From positions 1,364,001-1,428,000 of the forward strand of contig NZ_AP028070.1 of NCBI RefSeq assembly GCF_030297175.1: a DNA stretch of 64,000 bases, read 5' to 3'. This document shows, piece by piece, positions 1 to 8,877 of the stretch. Origin of the DNA: Marinobacter sp. LA51. Lineage in GTDB: Bacteria; Pseudomonadota; Gammaproteobacteria; Pseudomonadales; Oleiphilaceae. Both the position numbers and the translations under genes were made by a program. Each line of letters starts with the position of its first letter. Position 1 is the stretch's first letter. The notes under the pieces are model-generated. The model saw only the letters and a list, made by a program, of their open reading frames with translations. It did no database searches and had not been told where the DNA came from.

Positions 1-510
1 TTGTACCTGAACTTCCGCAACCTGACCGAGGTGGGCATTATCCTCGGCACCCTGCCATTCGGCATGATCGGCGGCATCTGGCTGATGTATCTGCTCGGTT
101 ACAACCTCTCCGTAGCCGTGGCCGTCGGTTTTATTGCCCTGGCCGGAGTCGCGGTGGAAATCGGTGTACTGATGCTGGTGTACCTGAACCAGTCCCTGCA
201 CAACGCTTTGGAGACCGTTGAACATCAGCCCGGGAAACTGTCGGCGGATGCCCTGCGCCAGGCGATCAGCCAGGGGGCTGCGCAACGGGTGCGTCCGATC
301 ATGATGACCTTCGCGGCCATTGTAGCTGGCCTGGTGCCCATCATGCTGGGCAGTGGCACCGGCTCGGAAGTGATGCAACGCATCGCCGGCCCGATGATCG
401 GTGGCATGGTCACCACGCTGATCCTGACCTTGCTGCTGATTCCGGTGATTTTCTATCTCTGGCAGCGCGCCCGTTTGAAAAAGCTTGCCCAAAAAGGAGC
501 GATCCAATGA
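1..510 (+). CDS. Heavy-metal RND efflux pump, CusA/CzcA type (C-terminal end only)
   Basis: This is the last 169 residues of an inner-membrane RND pump that drives metal ions out of the periplasm or cytoplasm using the proton gradient. The visible part holds the closing membrane segments: hydrophobic stretches around residues 12-35, 38-62 and 130-153, with the conserved GVAVEIGVLMLVYLNQ stretch and the cytoplasmic linker containing RVRPIMMTF, both typical of the HME (CusA/CzcA/SilA) branch. The true start lies before the window, so the TTG at base 1 is not a real start. The stop overlaps the ATG of the next gene by four bases (ATGA), as expected for coupled pump operons. The metal cannot be told from this end; copper/silver is an inference from the Met-rich neighbour and the copper-like genes further on. 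Confidence 0.9.
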   Translation: MYLNFRNLTEVGIILGTLPFGMIGGIWLMYLLGYNLSVAVAVGFIALAGVAVEIGVLMLVYLNQSLHNALETVEHQPGKLSADALRQAISQGAAQRVRPIMMTFAAIVAGLVPIMLGSGTGSEVMQRIAGPMIGGMVTTLILTLLLIPVIFYLWQRARLKKLAQKGAIQ

Positions 511-1730
511 TTCGACGCCTTGGAATTCAGGCAACTCTGGCGGCATTCATCGCACTTTCGATGCCGGCTGTGGCGGAAACCCGTGAAACGTTGGAGCAAT
601 GGATTGCGGAGGCGCTGGCCAACAACGCCTCCCTGAGTGCGCAGCAAGCTGCAATCGAGGCAGCGGAGGCGAACGTGGAAGGTTCGGATACCTGGGCTGA
701 CCCTGTCGTCAAGTACGGCATTGCACCCGAAACGCTTGAAGGTCCCAATGTGGTCGGGCACCGGTTTGAGGTCAGTCAGAAGCTGCCCTGGCCGGATCAG
801 CTATCGGCGTCCCGTGGCGCCTCGGAGGCGGGCGTGCGTGCGGCAAGACAGGACACCCTGTGGCAGACACGGAAACTGACTGCTTCCGTTAAGGAGGCCT
901 ATGCCCGCTTGTGGTATTCGGACCGGGCCATTGAGTTGCATCACGAGACCCGCGCCCTGGTGGAACAATTAGCGGATATAACCCGGCAAAGACTGGAATA
1001 TGGCGAAGGTACCCAGAGCGAGTTGCTCAGGATAGAAACGGAACTGGACACTCTGGATGCGCAACTGGTTGAGCTTCAGGCTGAACAGGGTCGCCTCTCC
1101 GCCAGCCTGATTTCTTTATTGGGGCGTCGCCCGCAACCATCCGAGCTGGTGTTGCCCGTGCCTCCCCGCATGCCAATGGTGGCGGATATCCCCGTGGCAA
1201 CTGATCACCCACTGGTTCAGGCCGCCAAGGCGCGAACCGCAAAAGCACGGGCCCGGCTGGATGCAGCGGAAGCCGATCGCAGACCCACATTTTCAGCCAG
1301 TGCGGGCTACAACAGCCTCTGGGCTGACGAAAGCAAGCGCTGGACGGTGGGCGTGGGCGTTCAGATTCCGCTCAGCGGGCAACGACAGAACAGTGCCGTT
1401 CGCAGGGCGGCGGCTGAAGTCTCTCAGCGACAGTGGCAAACCACTCAGGCCCACCGCGATTTGCTGGCGTCAATTGGTGATGTAAAGGCTTCCGTTCAGG
1501 CAGGCTACGGCCGCCTTGAAATTCTTGATCAGCGACACCTTCCCAACCAGCGCGCCCATTGGGAAGCCAACCTGAACGAGCTGGCCAGCGGCACGGGCAG
1601 ACTGGAAGATGCCATCAACAGCGCAAGACAGCTCACTGGCGTAAAGCTCACCCGGGAAGCGGTCATTCGCGACCTGTTTAGTGCCAGGGCTCGCTACGAA
1701 GCCCTGCAAATCACCGGTGTATCAAACTAA
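507..1730 (+). CDS. TolC-family outer-membrane efflux protein (CusC/CzcC-like)
   Basis: This 407-residue protein is likely the outer-membrane channel of the RND pump whose end precedes it. A Sec signal peptide covers about residues 1-23 (hydrophobic core then PAVAE). The remainder is long alternating amphipathic helix rich in Ala, Gln, Glu and Arg, in two repeated halves, as in the TolC/OEP fold; its length is normal for metal-type OEPs, which run about 400-430 residues. There is no lipobox at the signal cleavage site, so it is probably not a lipoprotein. It starts inside the stop of the pump gene (ATGA overlap), showing translational coupling. The unusual order, with the channel after the pump, occurs in several metal clusters. 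Substrate is not shown by the sequence. Confidence 0.88.
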   Translation: MIRRLGIQATLAAFIALSMPAVAETRETLEQWIAEALANNASLSAQQAAIEAAEANVEGSDTWADPVVKYGIAPETLEGPNVVGHRFEVSQKLPWPDQLSASRGASEAGVRAARQDTLWQTRKLTASVKEAYARLWYSDRAIELHHETRALVEQLADITRQRLEYGEGTQSELLRIETELDTLDAQLVELQAEQGRLSASLISLLGRRPQPSELVLPVPPRMPMVADIPVATDHPLVQAAKARTAKARARLDAAEADRRPTFSASAGYNSLWADESKRWTVGVGVQIPLSGQRQNSAVRRAAAEVSQRQWQTTQAHRDLLASIGDVKASVQAGYGRLEILDQRHLPNQRAHWEANLNELASGTGRLEDAINSARQLTGVKLTREAVIRDLFSARARYEALQITGVSN

Positions 1731-1743
1731 AAGGAGATTAACC

Positions 1744-1953
1744 ATGAAACTATTTTTGGTCGTGCTATCCACACTGATTCTGTTACCCGGGGTTGCGCTA
1801 GCGGCCCCCGAGAGTGGGTTCTGGGAGGCGTGCAATTCCATGATGTCTGGCATGGGCTGGATGATGCTGCCCATGATGATTATGCCGCTACTGCTGATCA
1901 CGCTACTGGTGTTGGGCATCCTGGCACTGATCAAATACCTGCGAAATCGGTAA
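1744..1953 (+). CDS. Small Met-rich membrane protein of the metal efflux operon
   Basis: A 69-residue protein with a signal peptide (residues 1-20, ending ALAA), one Cys (about residue 30), a cluster of Met residues (MMSGMGWMMLPMMIM) that runs into a hydrophobic segment, and a short basic tail (KYLRNR). AAGGAG sits 8 bases before the ATG. It follows the outer-membrane channel by 13 bases and is probably in the same transcript. I do not recognise a named family. A Met- and Cys-bearing envelope peptide at the end of a CusA-type operon could bind Cu(I) or Ag(I), or act as a small accessory subunit of the pump; this is inference only. Confidence 0.7.
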   Translation: MKLFLVVLSTLILLPGVALAAPESGFWEACNSMMSGMGWMMLPMMIMPLLLITLLVLGILALIKYLRNR

Positions 1954-1975
1954 GCCCGGAGTTTAATCAGGGCAT

Positions 1976-2045
1976 AAAAAACCGGGTTGAATTCGGGATA
2001 TGGAAAGCCTTATGGGTTAATAGCTTTCCATTTCTCAACCCGGTT
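1976..2045 (-). terminator. Rho-independent terminator of the NHL operon, overlapping the gene end
   Basis: On the minus strand an outer arm (AACCGGGTTGA, from 2045 down) pairs with TCAACCCGGTT and is followed by a run of T. A second inner pair (GGAAAGC with GCTTTCC) lies inside it. The upstream arms lie within the last codons of the NHL gene, so its C-terminal coding sequence doubles as the hairpin. On the plus strand it could also stop the pump operon, although the T-run is weaker on that side. Confidence 0.75.
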
Positions 2046-2987
2046 GTCGGCAAAGTTCACGCTCCACACCGCTCCATCGCGGCCAACGTCAACCGCCATC
2101 GCTGTGTGGCCGGGGTTCTCAGGTGGCGTTCCGAATGCGGTGAGATAGTCGCCCCGAGCGGTGAATGTCTGGATCCGGTCATTGTAGAAGTCGGCCACAA
2201 AGACCTCACCGTTGGGCCCCAAGGCGATGGACGTTGTGGTTGTGAACCAGCTTTTGAACGGCCCGTAAAGGCCGATGGCGAAGGGGCCTCCCCACTTGCG
2301 CAGAAAGTCGCCCGTCGTATCGAAGGCCTGGACACGATTACCGTAGCCATCGGCCACGTAGAGCATCCCATCCTTTCCCAGCGCTACGTCGGTGGGATAG
2401 GTAAACTTCCCGGCACCCCTGCCTGTCACACCGGTTGTTCCCCACTGTTGTACGAAAGAGCCATCCGCCCGCAAATGCTGTACACGATGGTTATAAAAGT
2501 CCGCCACGAACAGATCACCGTTGTCCGCTACGGCAACACCGCCGGGCGCGTTAAACTGGCCAGGCCCCTTCCCGGGGCTGCCAATCATACTCAGCGGCTC
2601 GCCAGTCAGGCTGAACACCTGAATCCGGTCGTTCATGTATTCGGGCACGTAGAGTTTATCGTCGTGAATGGTCAGATTCATGGGGCGCCCGAGTTCACCG
2701 ATCTCATCGCCGGGCGTACCGAATTTACGCTTGAAGTGTCCTTGGTGATCGAAAACCTGGATACGTCCGTTGCGGGCATCGGAGACGAAAACCTCGGTGT
2801 CTGTTACCGCAACACCGGTGGGATCATTGAGTTGCCCTGGAGCACTGCCTTTTTCGCCCCAGGCAAGCGTCAGCGAGTAGGGCGGTTCCTGATTCCGGTT
2901 GATAGCTCCGCCTGCGTAGCCAAGCAGAGTGATTACTGCCACCAACCCGAGCGCAATGTAGGCCAGCCATTGTCCAACGTTTTTCAT
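2010..2987 (-). CDS. Membrane-anchored or secreted NHL-repeat beta-propeller protein
   Basis: A 325-residue protein with an N-terminal hydrophobic segment (about residues 8-28) followed by a periplasmic part made of NHL-type repeats. Repeating units such as NGRIQVFDHQGHF, NDRIQVFSLTGE, NHRVQHLRADG, GNRVQAFDTTG and NDRIQTFTARG are easy to see, each preceded by a P-xGVAV-type strand and a hydrophobic-V-AD pair; together they suggest a six-bladed propeller. Propellers of this kind bind proteins or ligands or, less often, are enzymes. Start chosen at the ATG preceded by GAGGG; the longer frame upstream runs into the neighbouring gene. It lies 14 bases after the outer-membrane protein gene, the third gene of a metal-responsive set. 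Function unknown; a role in metal handling is inferred from context. Confidence 0.8.
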   Translation of the reverse strand: MKNVGQWLAYIALGLVAVITLLGYAGGAINRNQEPPYSLTLAWGEKGSAPGQLNDPTGVAVTDTEVFVSDARNGRIQVFDHQGHFKRKFGTPGDEIGELGRPMNLTIHDDKLYVPEYMNDRIQVFSLTGEPLSMIGSPGKGPGQFNAPGGVAVADNGDLFVADFYNHRVQHLRADGSFVQQWGTTGVTGRGAGKFTYPTDVALGKDGMLYVADGYGNRVQAFDTTGDFLRKWGGPFAIGLYGPFKSWFTTTTSIALGPNGEVFVADFYNDRIQTFTARGDYLTAFGTPPENPGHTAMAVDVGRDGAVWSVNFADNRVEKWKAINP

Positions 2988-3001
2988 GATGCCCTCAAAC
3001 C

Positions 3002-3919
3002 CTAGAAGTTGCGGCGAAAGCCAACGCGTACAATGTAATTGTCCTGAATGGCGTCGCCATTGGGATCTTCGGCGACGGGCAGTTGTACTGTGCCCTCGAC
3101 GACCCAGCGTCGTGTGATGTATTGCACGCCTGGCGCCAGCAGCCACTGAGTACCACCGGAATTGGCATCCGTAACCCTGCCAATCTCGTTGCGCTCGTGG
3201 TGAACAAAACTGGATTCGAGCAGGGCGTAGGTAAAGCCCGGTGTGCCGGAGACGCCTTCAAGGCTGAGCGGCCACACCCGGTATTGCAGTGAGGCGTCAA
3301 GGCGGGTCTCGTCGCCGTGAGCGAAGCCGTCGTGGCGCCCATTTTCGCGGTAAAGGAACTGCGCGTCCATTTGGTACTGCAGCGTCTGATAGGTGGCTAC
3401 CACACCGCCAAACCCATCCCAGGCTCCGTCACCAACCTGCAATGGGCGTGGCAGTTCGCCAAAACGATCGCGGTCGTCACTGTCCCCGGTTGGTGCAGTG
3501 AGCCCGAAAATCGGCGCGACCCGGAAGGTGCCGCCGGTGAAGTCGTCCTGGTAAACCGTGTAACGCCCGAACAGCGAGACGTCGCCGATGCCGCCGGTAT
3601 CCCGCTCAATTCGGCCCATGGGAGTGGTGACGTCCAGTGCCTTGTTGAAAAAGTAAGGGATAACGCCGAACACCGCGAGCTTCGGGGTAATGCCATAGCC
3701 GAGTACGCTGCCCAGAGCCTGGACCGAGACCTCACGATCCATGGGGCCACCGTCGGAACGTTCCCGCAAGACCAGTTGCTCCCGCCAGATGGTTTCACCC
3801 TGCGGCACGGGCAGAGCCGTGTTAAAGGTGTTGGGTGCTGCTTGTGCCGAAGGCACACCGATCAGTACCAGGGCGCCGACCAGCAGGGACAAGCCTATTG
3901 ACTGGTTGTTATTTCGCAT
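3002..3919 (-). CDS. Outer-membrane beta-barrel protein, phenol-MetA/transporter-like
   Basis: A 305-residue protein with a signal peptide (residues 1-30, ending AQAA) and many short alternating strands rich in Gly, Tyr, Phe and Thr, closing with RVGFRRNF, whose terminal Phe fits an outer-membrane barrel. The layout resembles the putative phenol-degradation MetA outer-membrane family (often annotated only as transporter). AGGAGG precedes the chosen ATG. It overlaps the end of the HMA gene by 11 bases, so the two are coupled. In this setting it may be a pore or sensor for metal or organometal compounds, but nothing in the sequence fixes the substrate. Confidence 0.72.
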   Translation of the reverse strand: MRNNNQSIGLSLLVGALVLIGVPSAQAAPNTFNTALPVPQGETIWREQLVLRERSDGGPMDREVSVQALGSVLGYGITPKLAVFGVIPYFFNKALDVTTPMGRIERDTGGIGDVSLFGRYTVYQDDFTGGTFRVAPIFGLTAPTGDSDDRDRFGELPRPLQVGDGAWDGFGGVVATYQTLQYQMDAQFLYRENGRHDGFAHGDETRLDASLQYRVWPLSLEGVSGTPGFTYALLESSFVHHERNEIGRVTDANSGGTQWLLAPGVQYITRRWVVEGTVQLPVAEDPNGDAIQDNYIVRVGFRRNF

Positions 3920-4226
3920 CACTGCCTCCTGTTTCACCTTCGGCCTCTGAGTATGAGCGCAGCGTGAAGCCGGCCTCGTCGACAGCCTGACGTGCCCGCT
4001 CCTCTGAGAGGGTCTTGCCCTCTTCAAGAGTGACACGCACCAGACTCTCACCCACATCGACCTGCACATCGGTGACGCCATCTACTTTATTCAGACGTTT
4101 TTCGATGCCATAGGCACAGAAGGGACAGGCCAGGCCGTCCACGCCCAATACGTAGTGTTTGTCGGCTGCTATCGCCGAAACGCTGAAGATTAGGGCTGCT
4201 AAAACCAAGAAATATTGCTTTGACAT
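3909..4226 (-). CDS. Periplasmic heavy-metal-associated (HMA) domain protein
   Basis: A 105-residue protein with a signal peptide (residues 1-20, ending AIAA) and one HMA domain (about residues 24-90). The metal site is GLACPFC (Cys34 and Cys37), a CxxC variant in which PF replaces the usual S/T-A/H pair seen in MerP and copper chaperones; a short acidic tail rich in Glu and Gly follows. It is presumably a periplasmic metal-binding protein delivering an ion to a partner. It is the first intact gene after the broken merR, and its end overlaps the outer-membrane gene. The CPFC variant makes mercury or a softer thiophilic metal plausible but undetermined. Confidence 0.82.
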   Translation of the reverse strand: MSKQYFLVLAALIFSVSAIAADKHYVLGVDGLACPFCAYGIEKRLNKVDGVTDVQVDVGESLVRVTLEEGKTLSEERARQAVDEAGFTLRSYSEAEGETGGSDAK

Positions 4227-4297
4227 GACGCGTCCCTCTGGTGAGATGAAACTGCGTTTCGACGGTAGACTCCGTACCAAGAAACGGCGTTAAGGAA

Positions 4298-4544
4298 TTA
4301 CTCTGTCCGGTTCATGAGGTTTGTGGAATAGCCCGCACCCTGTCCGGGGCAACGGTCGACAAGTGCCTCAAGCCCCTGTCGGATTTGTCGTAACTGGCCA
4401 ATCTTCTGGTCGACATCGTTCAGCTTTGCCAGCGCCCGTTGCCGCCCATCACCGGCATCGGCGCGGGGGGCGTTCGCAAAAACGAATCGTCTCGACACCA
4501 ACGCCCACCACGTCAGCCACTTTGCCAATGGTCATGTCTGTCAT
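4298..4544 (-). pseudogene. Broken MerR-family regulator (internal deletion and frameshift)
   Basis: On the minus strand an ATG at 4544, behind a GGGAG site, opens a classic MerR start: MTDMTIGKVADVVGVGVETI followed by RFCER, the first helix-turn-helix. The frame then runs into PPRRCR and a stop near 4448. In another frame the C-terminal MerR dimer helix appears, with RQRALAKLNDVDQKIGQLRQ and then EALVDRCPGQG, ending at 4298. Roughly 45-50 codons that should hold the wing, the second helix pair and the first metal-binding Cys are missing, and the join is out of frame. The gene therefore cannot make a working regulator. The intact operator in front of it and the downstream genes it once controlled remain. 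The metal was probably lead/cadmium, mercury or similar, judging by the RCPG tail. Confidence 0.85.
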
Positions 4545-4577
4545 GGCAGAACTCCCACCCAATAGATTCGAGATATA

Positions 4578-4609
4578 AGTTTAGTGCCCGTACCACGGTA
4601 CGGGGTCAA
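4578..4609 (-). promoter_or_regulatory. MerR-type promoter/operator facing the broken merR and HMA genes
   Basis: On the minus strand TTGACC is separated by 20 bases from TAAACT. The spacer carries a perfect 18-base dyad, CCCGTACC-GT-GGTACGGG (4587-4604). The overlong spacer filled by a dyad is the hallmark of promoters that MerR-family activators untwist. It would drive the merR remnant and, through it, the HMA, outer-membrane and NHL genes. Confidence 0.78.
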
Positions 4610-4640
4610 GAGCGCTGAACTTTCTATAGGACTGCAGGGC

Positions 4641-4671
4641 TTGACTCCGTAGCCGACTACGGAAGTATTTT
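4641..4671 (+). promoter_or_regulatory. MerR-type promoter/operator of the mer operon
   Basis: TTGACT (4641-4646), a 19-base spacer and TATTTT (4666-4671). The spacer contains the dyad TCCGTAG-CCGA-CTACGGA (4646-4663), nearly the textbook mercury operator. It drives merT, merP and merA. It lies divergent to, and about 30 bases from, the promoter of the broken merR gene. Confidence 0.85.
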
Positions 4672-4708
4672 GAAGATAGCCAGCAAAGTCATGAAGGGAA
4701 CCGTCGTA

Positions 4709-5071
4709 ATGTCAGAGTTGAAATCAGAGTTCAAATCCGGTCGGGGATCGTTAATCGCAGGCGGGGTCGCAGCAGTGCTCGCATCGGCCTGCTGTCTTGG
4801 CCCTCTGGTCCTGATTACCCTCGGTGTTTCCGGTGCCTGGATCGGCAATCTTGCCGCTCTGGAGCCTTACCGGCCGTGGTTTATTGGTGCTGCTCTGGTG
4901 GCGATGGTCTTTGCCTGGCGTCGGATATACCGGCCTGCACAGGATTGCCAGCCGGGCGAGGTCTGCGCAGTACCGCAAGTGCGCACCGCTTACAAGATCA
5001 CCTTCTGGATCGTCGCGCTGCTCGTACTGATTGCGTTGGCGTTCCCTTTCGTCTTACCGCTATTTTACTGA
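4709..5071 (+). CDS. merT: Mercuric ion transporter MerT
   Basis: A 120-residue inner-membrane protein with three hydrophobic segments (about 14-40, 55-70, 95-118) that carries Hg(II) from the periplasm to cytoplasmic MerA. The vicinal pair Cys28-Cys29 in the first segment (ASACCLGP) and the cytoplasmic-loop pair Cys80 and Cys86 match the metal-relay cysteines of the family; MerT is usually about 116 residues. The ATG at 4709 is chosen because AAGGGA lies about 9 bases upstream and because the protein then begins as MerT proteins do; an in-frame ATG at 4691 would add six residues. First gene of the mer operon. Confidence 0.93.
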   Translation: MSELKSEFKSGRGSLIAGGVAAVLASACCLGPLVLITLGVSGAWIGNLAALEPYRPWFIGAALVAMVFAWRRIYRPAQDCQPGEVCAVPQVRTAYKITFWIVALLVLIALAFPFVLPLFY

Positions 5072-5084
5072 GAGGCCATACATC

Positions 5085-5381
5085 ATGAAAAAGTCCCTGA
5101 TCACTGCCGTAGTGTTCACGCTGTTCAGCCTGCCTGCCTTGGCGGCGCAAAAGACGGTGACCTTGTCGGTTCCCGGAATGACTTGTTCGGCTTGCCCGAT
5201 CACCGTCAAAGCCGCTCTCAAGAGGGTTGATGGGGTGAGTTCTGTCCAGGTCCGCTATGAGGAGCGTGATGCGACGGTTATTTTCGACGATGAGAAAACC
5301 TCCGTTGAAGCATTAACTCAGGCCACCACCAACGCGGGCTATCCATCCACGCTCAAACAGACCCTGGAAAAACAGGAGTAG
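5085..5381 (+). CDS. merP: Periplasmic mercury-binding protein MerP
   Basis: A 98-residue protein: signal peptide (1-20, ending PALAA), then one HMA domain with GMTCSACP (Cys34, Cys37), the canonical mercury-binding loop. It scavenges Hg(II) in the periplasm and hands it to MerT. Length fits the family (about 91-95 residues) with a slightly long C-terminus. It follows merT by 13 bases and precedes merA by 54 bases. Confidence 0.94.
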   Translation: MKKSLITAVVFTLFSLPALAAQKTVTLSVPGMTCSACPITVKAALKRVDGVSSVQVRYEERDATVIFDDEKTSVEALTQATTNAGYPSTLKQTLEKQE

Positions 5382-5411
5382 CCATCAAAAACCAAGACTT
5401 TGTTGCAATAG

Positions 5412-6839
<1,428 letters not shown>

Positions 6840-6909
6840 GGTAAGGTAGTCCATGATTTGCATGGGCAAATGCTCTATTAGTGACCTTAGTTGATGAAGT
6901 AAACTAATG

Positions 6910-6925
6910 CCGTAGTCAACTACGG
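6910..6925. promoter_or_regulatory. MerR operator in front of merR
   Basis: A perfect dyad CCGTAG-TCAA-CTACGG lies 11 bases before the merR ATG and matches the arms of the merT operator. On the plus strand TAAGCC could serve as a -10 element after a weak -35. On the minus strand CTTACT, 19 bases and TAGTTT are spaced like a MerR-activated promoter, but this would point backwards into merA. Autoregulation of merR is the likely role. Confidence 0.7.
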
Positions 6926-6936
6926 AGTAAGCCCGC

Positions 6937-7365
6937 ATGGTGAATAAAGTAAATCCACTGACTATCGGGGGGCTGGCCAAGGCAACCGGTGTCCATGTCG
7001 AGACCATTCGCTATTACCAACGGCGGGGTCTGTTATCGGAGCCCCAGCGCCCTCCCGGCGGAATTAGACGCTATGGTTCTGCCGATATTGATCGATTGAC
7101 GTTCGTGAAATCGGCGCAGAACCTGGGCTTCAGTCTCGACGAGATTATCGACCTGCTTCGGCTGGAAGATGGCGCCCACTGCCAGGAAGCCAGTATCCTG
7201 GCCGAGCACAAACTGGAGTCCGTACGTGGAAAGATCAAAAAGCTCGAGAGGATTGAGAATGTTCTGAGCGACATGGTCGCCCGATGCCATAGGCAAAAAG
7301 GGGACGTTCATTGTCCTCTAATTGCGTCATTGCACACCGGGATCATCGAAACCACAGAGGCTTGA
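6937..7365 (+). CDS. merR: Mercury-responsive transcription regulator MerR
   Basis: A 142-residue MerR-family DNA-binding switch. The helix-turn-helix covers residues 8-35 ([20 protein letters not shown]), followed by the wing, a long dimer helix (about 85-118) and the metal-binding end. Cys82, Cys117 and Cys126 sit exactly at the positions of the three mercury ligands of the well-studied Tn501/Tn21 protein, so Hg(II) specificity is well supported. The protein represses, then in the presence of mercury activates, the merT promoter. Oddly it lies downstream of merA on the same strand, 97 bases away and behind its own operator, not divergent from merT as usual; that usual spot holds a broken merR. 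Confidence 0.94.
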   Translation: MVNKVNPLTIGGLAKATGVHVETIRYYQRRGLLSEPQRPPGGIRRYGSADIDRLTFVKSAQNLGFSLDEIIDLLRLEDGAHCQEASILAEHKLESVRGKIKKLERIENVLSDMVARCHRQKGDVHCPLIASLHTGIIETTEA

Positions 7366-7419
7366 AGCAGACCGTTATTGCGACTCGAAGACCAAGGCAT
7401 TCTCACTTCCTGAAAAACA

Positions 7420-8142
7420 TTAGCCGAGCTCTCCCAAAACTGGAAATGTGGATAGCATCCATGTGGCAAGCCGAGTCATTTGACCGGTTAACACCATCAC
7501 GCCCATGACAATCAACACCAAACCAGCCAGCGCTCTCAGAAACCTGCTCCAGCGGCTCAGGCCGCGCATGCGCTTGCGAAAATGCTCAATGAACAGGGCG
7601 CTCCCAAGAAAAGGCAACGCCAGTCCCAACGAATATATTGCCAGATACAGCATTCCCGTTTCGGCGTTGGCATGCGTAGAGCTCAGAGCCAGAATGGCCC
7701 CAAGTATGGGACCAATACAGGGCGTCCATCCGACGGCAAAGGCCACACCCAGCAAAAAGGCCGCCGTTGGCCTCCCACCTTCCAGTGTCTGCCCCAGGCG
7801 CCAGTCGCGTTGCAGTGCGGGCATGCTCCACCAACCCAGCATGAATAGCCCCATCAGCAAAATCAGTGTGCCTGCCACCAGATTGGCTTCCTGACGGTAG
7901 GCCATCAGCCATTGGCCCAGGAGGCTGGCGCTCGCACCGAGCGCGACAAAAACCAAACTGAACCCCATCACAAAACAAAGGCTCAACCAAAAAGCCTTCA
8001 ACCTATTTGAGGCTTCGCTTACCGCGCCGCCGGTCACAACGGATAGATAACCCGGTACGAGCGGAAGGGTACAAGGGGAGAAGAAGGACACAAGGCCGCC
8101 GAGAAAGGCGGCCAGAGTGCCCCAGGTTGCGAGGTCCGGCAT
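7420..8142 (-). CDS. CcdA/DsbD-family membrane thiol-electron transporter
   Basis: A 240-residue polytopic membrane protein with six hydrophobic segments. The two redox cysteines of the CcdA/DsbD core are visible: Cys24 in FFSPCTLPLVPG and Cys142 in GWTPCIGPILG. Such proteins pass electrons from cytoplasmic thioredoxin to periplasmic thiol proteins. Its stop is preceded on the same strand by the DUF411 gene with one base between them, so both are in one transcript. The likely job is to keep cysteines of the neighbouring metal-binding proteins reduced; a cytochrome c maturation role is less likely in this setting. It is convergent with merR. Confidence 0.88.
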   Translation of the reverse strand: MPDLATWGTLAAFLGGLVSFFSPCTLPLVPGYLSVVTGGAVSEASNRLKAFWLSLCFVMGFSLVFVALGASASLLGQWLMAYRQEANLVAGTLILLMGLFMLGWWSMPALQRDWRLGQTLEGGRPTAAFLLGVAFAVGWTPCIGPILGAILALSSTHANAETGMLYLAIYSLGLALPFLGSALFIEHFRKRMRGLSRWSRFLRALAGLVLIVMGVMVLTGQMTRLATWMLSTFPVLGELG

Positions 8143-8143
8143 A

Positions 8144-8761
8144 TCAGAACTCGTATCGTTTGACGCTTTGAGCCTTGCCGTCGGCGGTAAATGCCATCAC
8201 GTCATAGTTATCCTGCCTGCCGGTTTCCATGCCTGGTGTGCCATGTGGCATGCCAGGGACAGCGAGGCCGAGTATTTTGTCGCCGAATGGTTGAGAACGT
8301 GATTTCAGGTAGGCCTTGATGTCGTCCGCTGGAACATGACCCTCGATCACCACGCCGTCGATAATGCCGGTATGACAAGAAGCCATGTCCCGTGGAATCT
8401 GATGTTGGGTTTTGATTTCGTTGATGTTGCTCGTGTTCTCAATGTTCACTTCGAATCCATTGCTCTCAAGGTGCTCTGCCCAGTCGGCACAGCATGAACA
8501 ATTGGGGCTCTTGTAAACGGTAATTGCATGATCGGTTTTACCCGATACGCCGTTTACTAGAGTGGGTTCCGCTTGCATTTTGGAACGATCCTCGGCGGAC
8601 ATGCCGGACATCATTCCCATCATGCCGCCCATGGTCTCCATGTGTTCGCCCATCATGCCCATACCTTGCTGTTCAGGCTTGTGGGCAAAAGCGGAAACGC
8701 TAGCGATGGCGGCGGCAAGAACAGCACCTGCACCGATCATTTTGAACGTAGTGGTTTTCAT
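8144..8761 (-). CDS. Secreted Met-rich DUF411 metal-binding protein
   Basis: A 205-residue protein: signal peptide (1-26, ending SAFA), a Met-rich stretch (about 33-62, many Met with Gly and His), then a DUF411 domain (about 78-200) with the cysteine motif PNCSCC (Cys88, Cys90, Cys91) and a further Cys in MASCHTG. DUF411 proteins sit in copper- and mercury-resistance loci and have a thioredoxin-like fold; the Met-rich segment suggests Cu(I) or Ag(I) binding. ATG at 8761 is chosen because AAGGAG is correctly spaced; the ATG six bases upstream is too close. One base separates it from the CcdA-like gene it probably works with. Confidence 0.85.
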   Translation of the reverse strand: MKTTTFKMIGAGAVLAAAIASVSAFAHKPEQQGMGMMGEHMETMGGMMGMMSGMSAEDRSKMQAEPTLVNGVSGKTDHAITVYKSPNCSCCADWAEHLESNGFEVNIENTSNINEIKTQHQIPRDMASCHTGIIDGVVIEGHVPADDIKAYLKSRSQPFGDKILGLAVPGMPHGTPGMETGRQDNYDVMAFTADGKAQSVKRYEF

Positions 8762-8877
8762 CGTCATTCTCCTTACGCGCAGATCCGGATCCGTGTAGCC
8801 ATTGCCAGAACTGCTTTTGTGTTCGAGCGGATATTCTTGTGCCGAGCTTTGGAGCCCGGACTCGGCGGAACAGTGGT

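Noticed and set aside
1830..3005. Long plus-strand frame of 391 codons opposite the NHL gene
   Set aside because: It is antisense to clear NHL repeats on the minus strand, has no recognisable domain and starts inside another gene.
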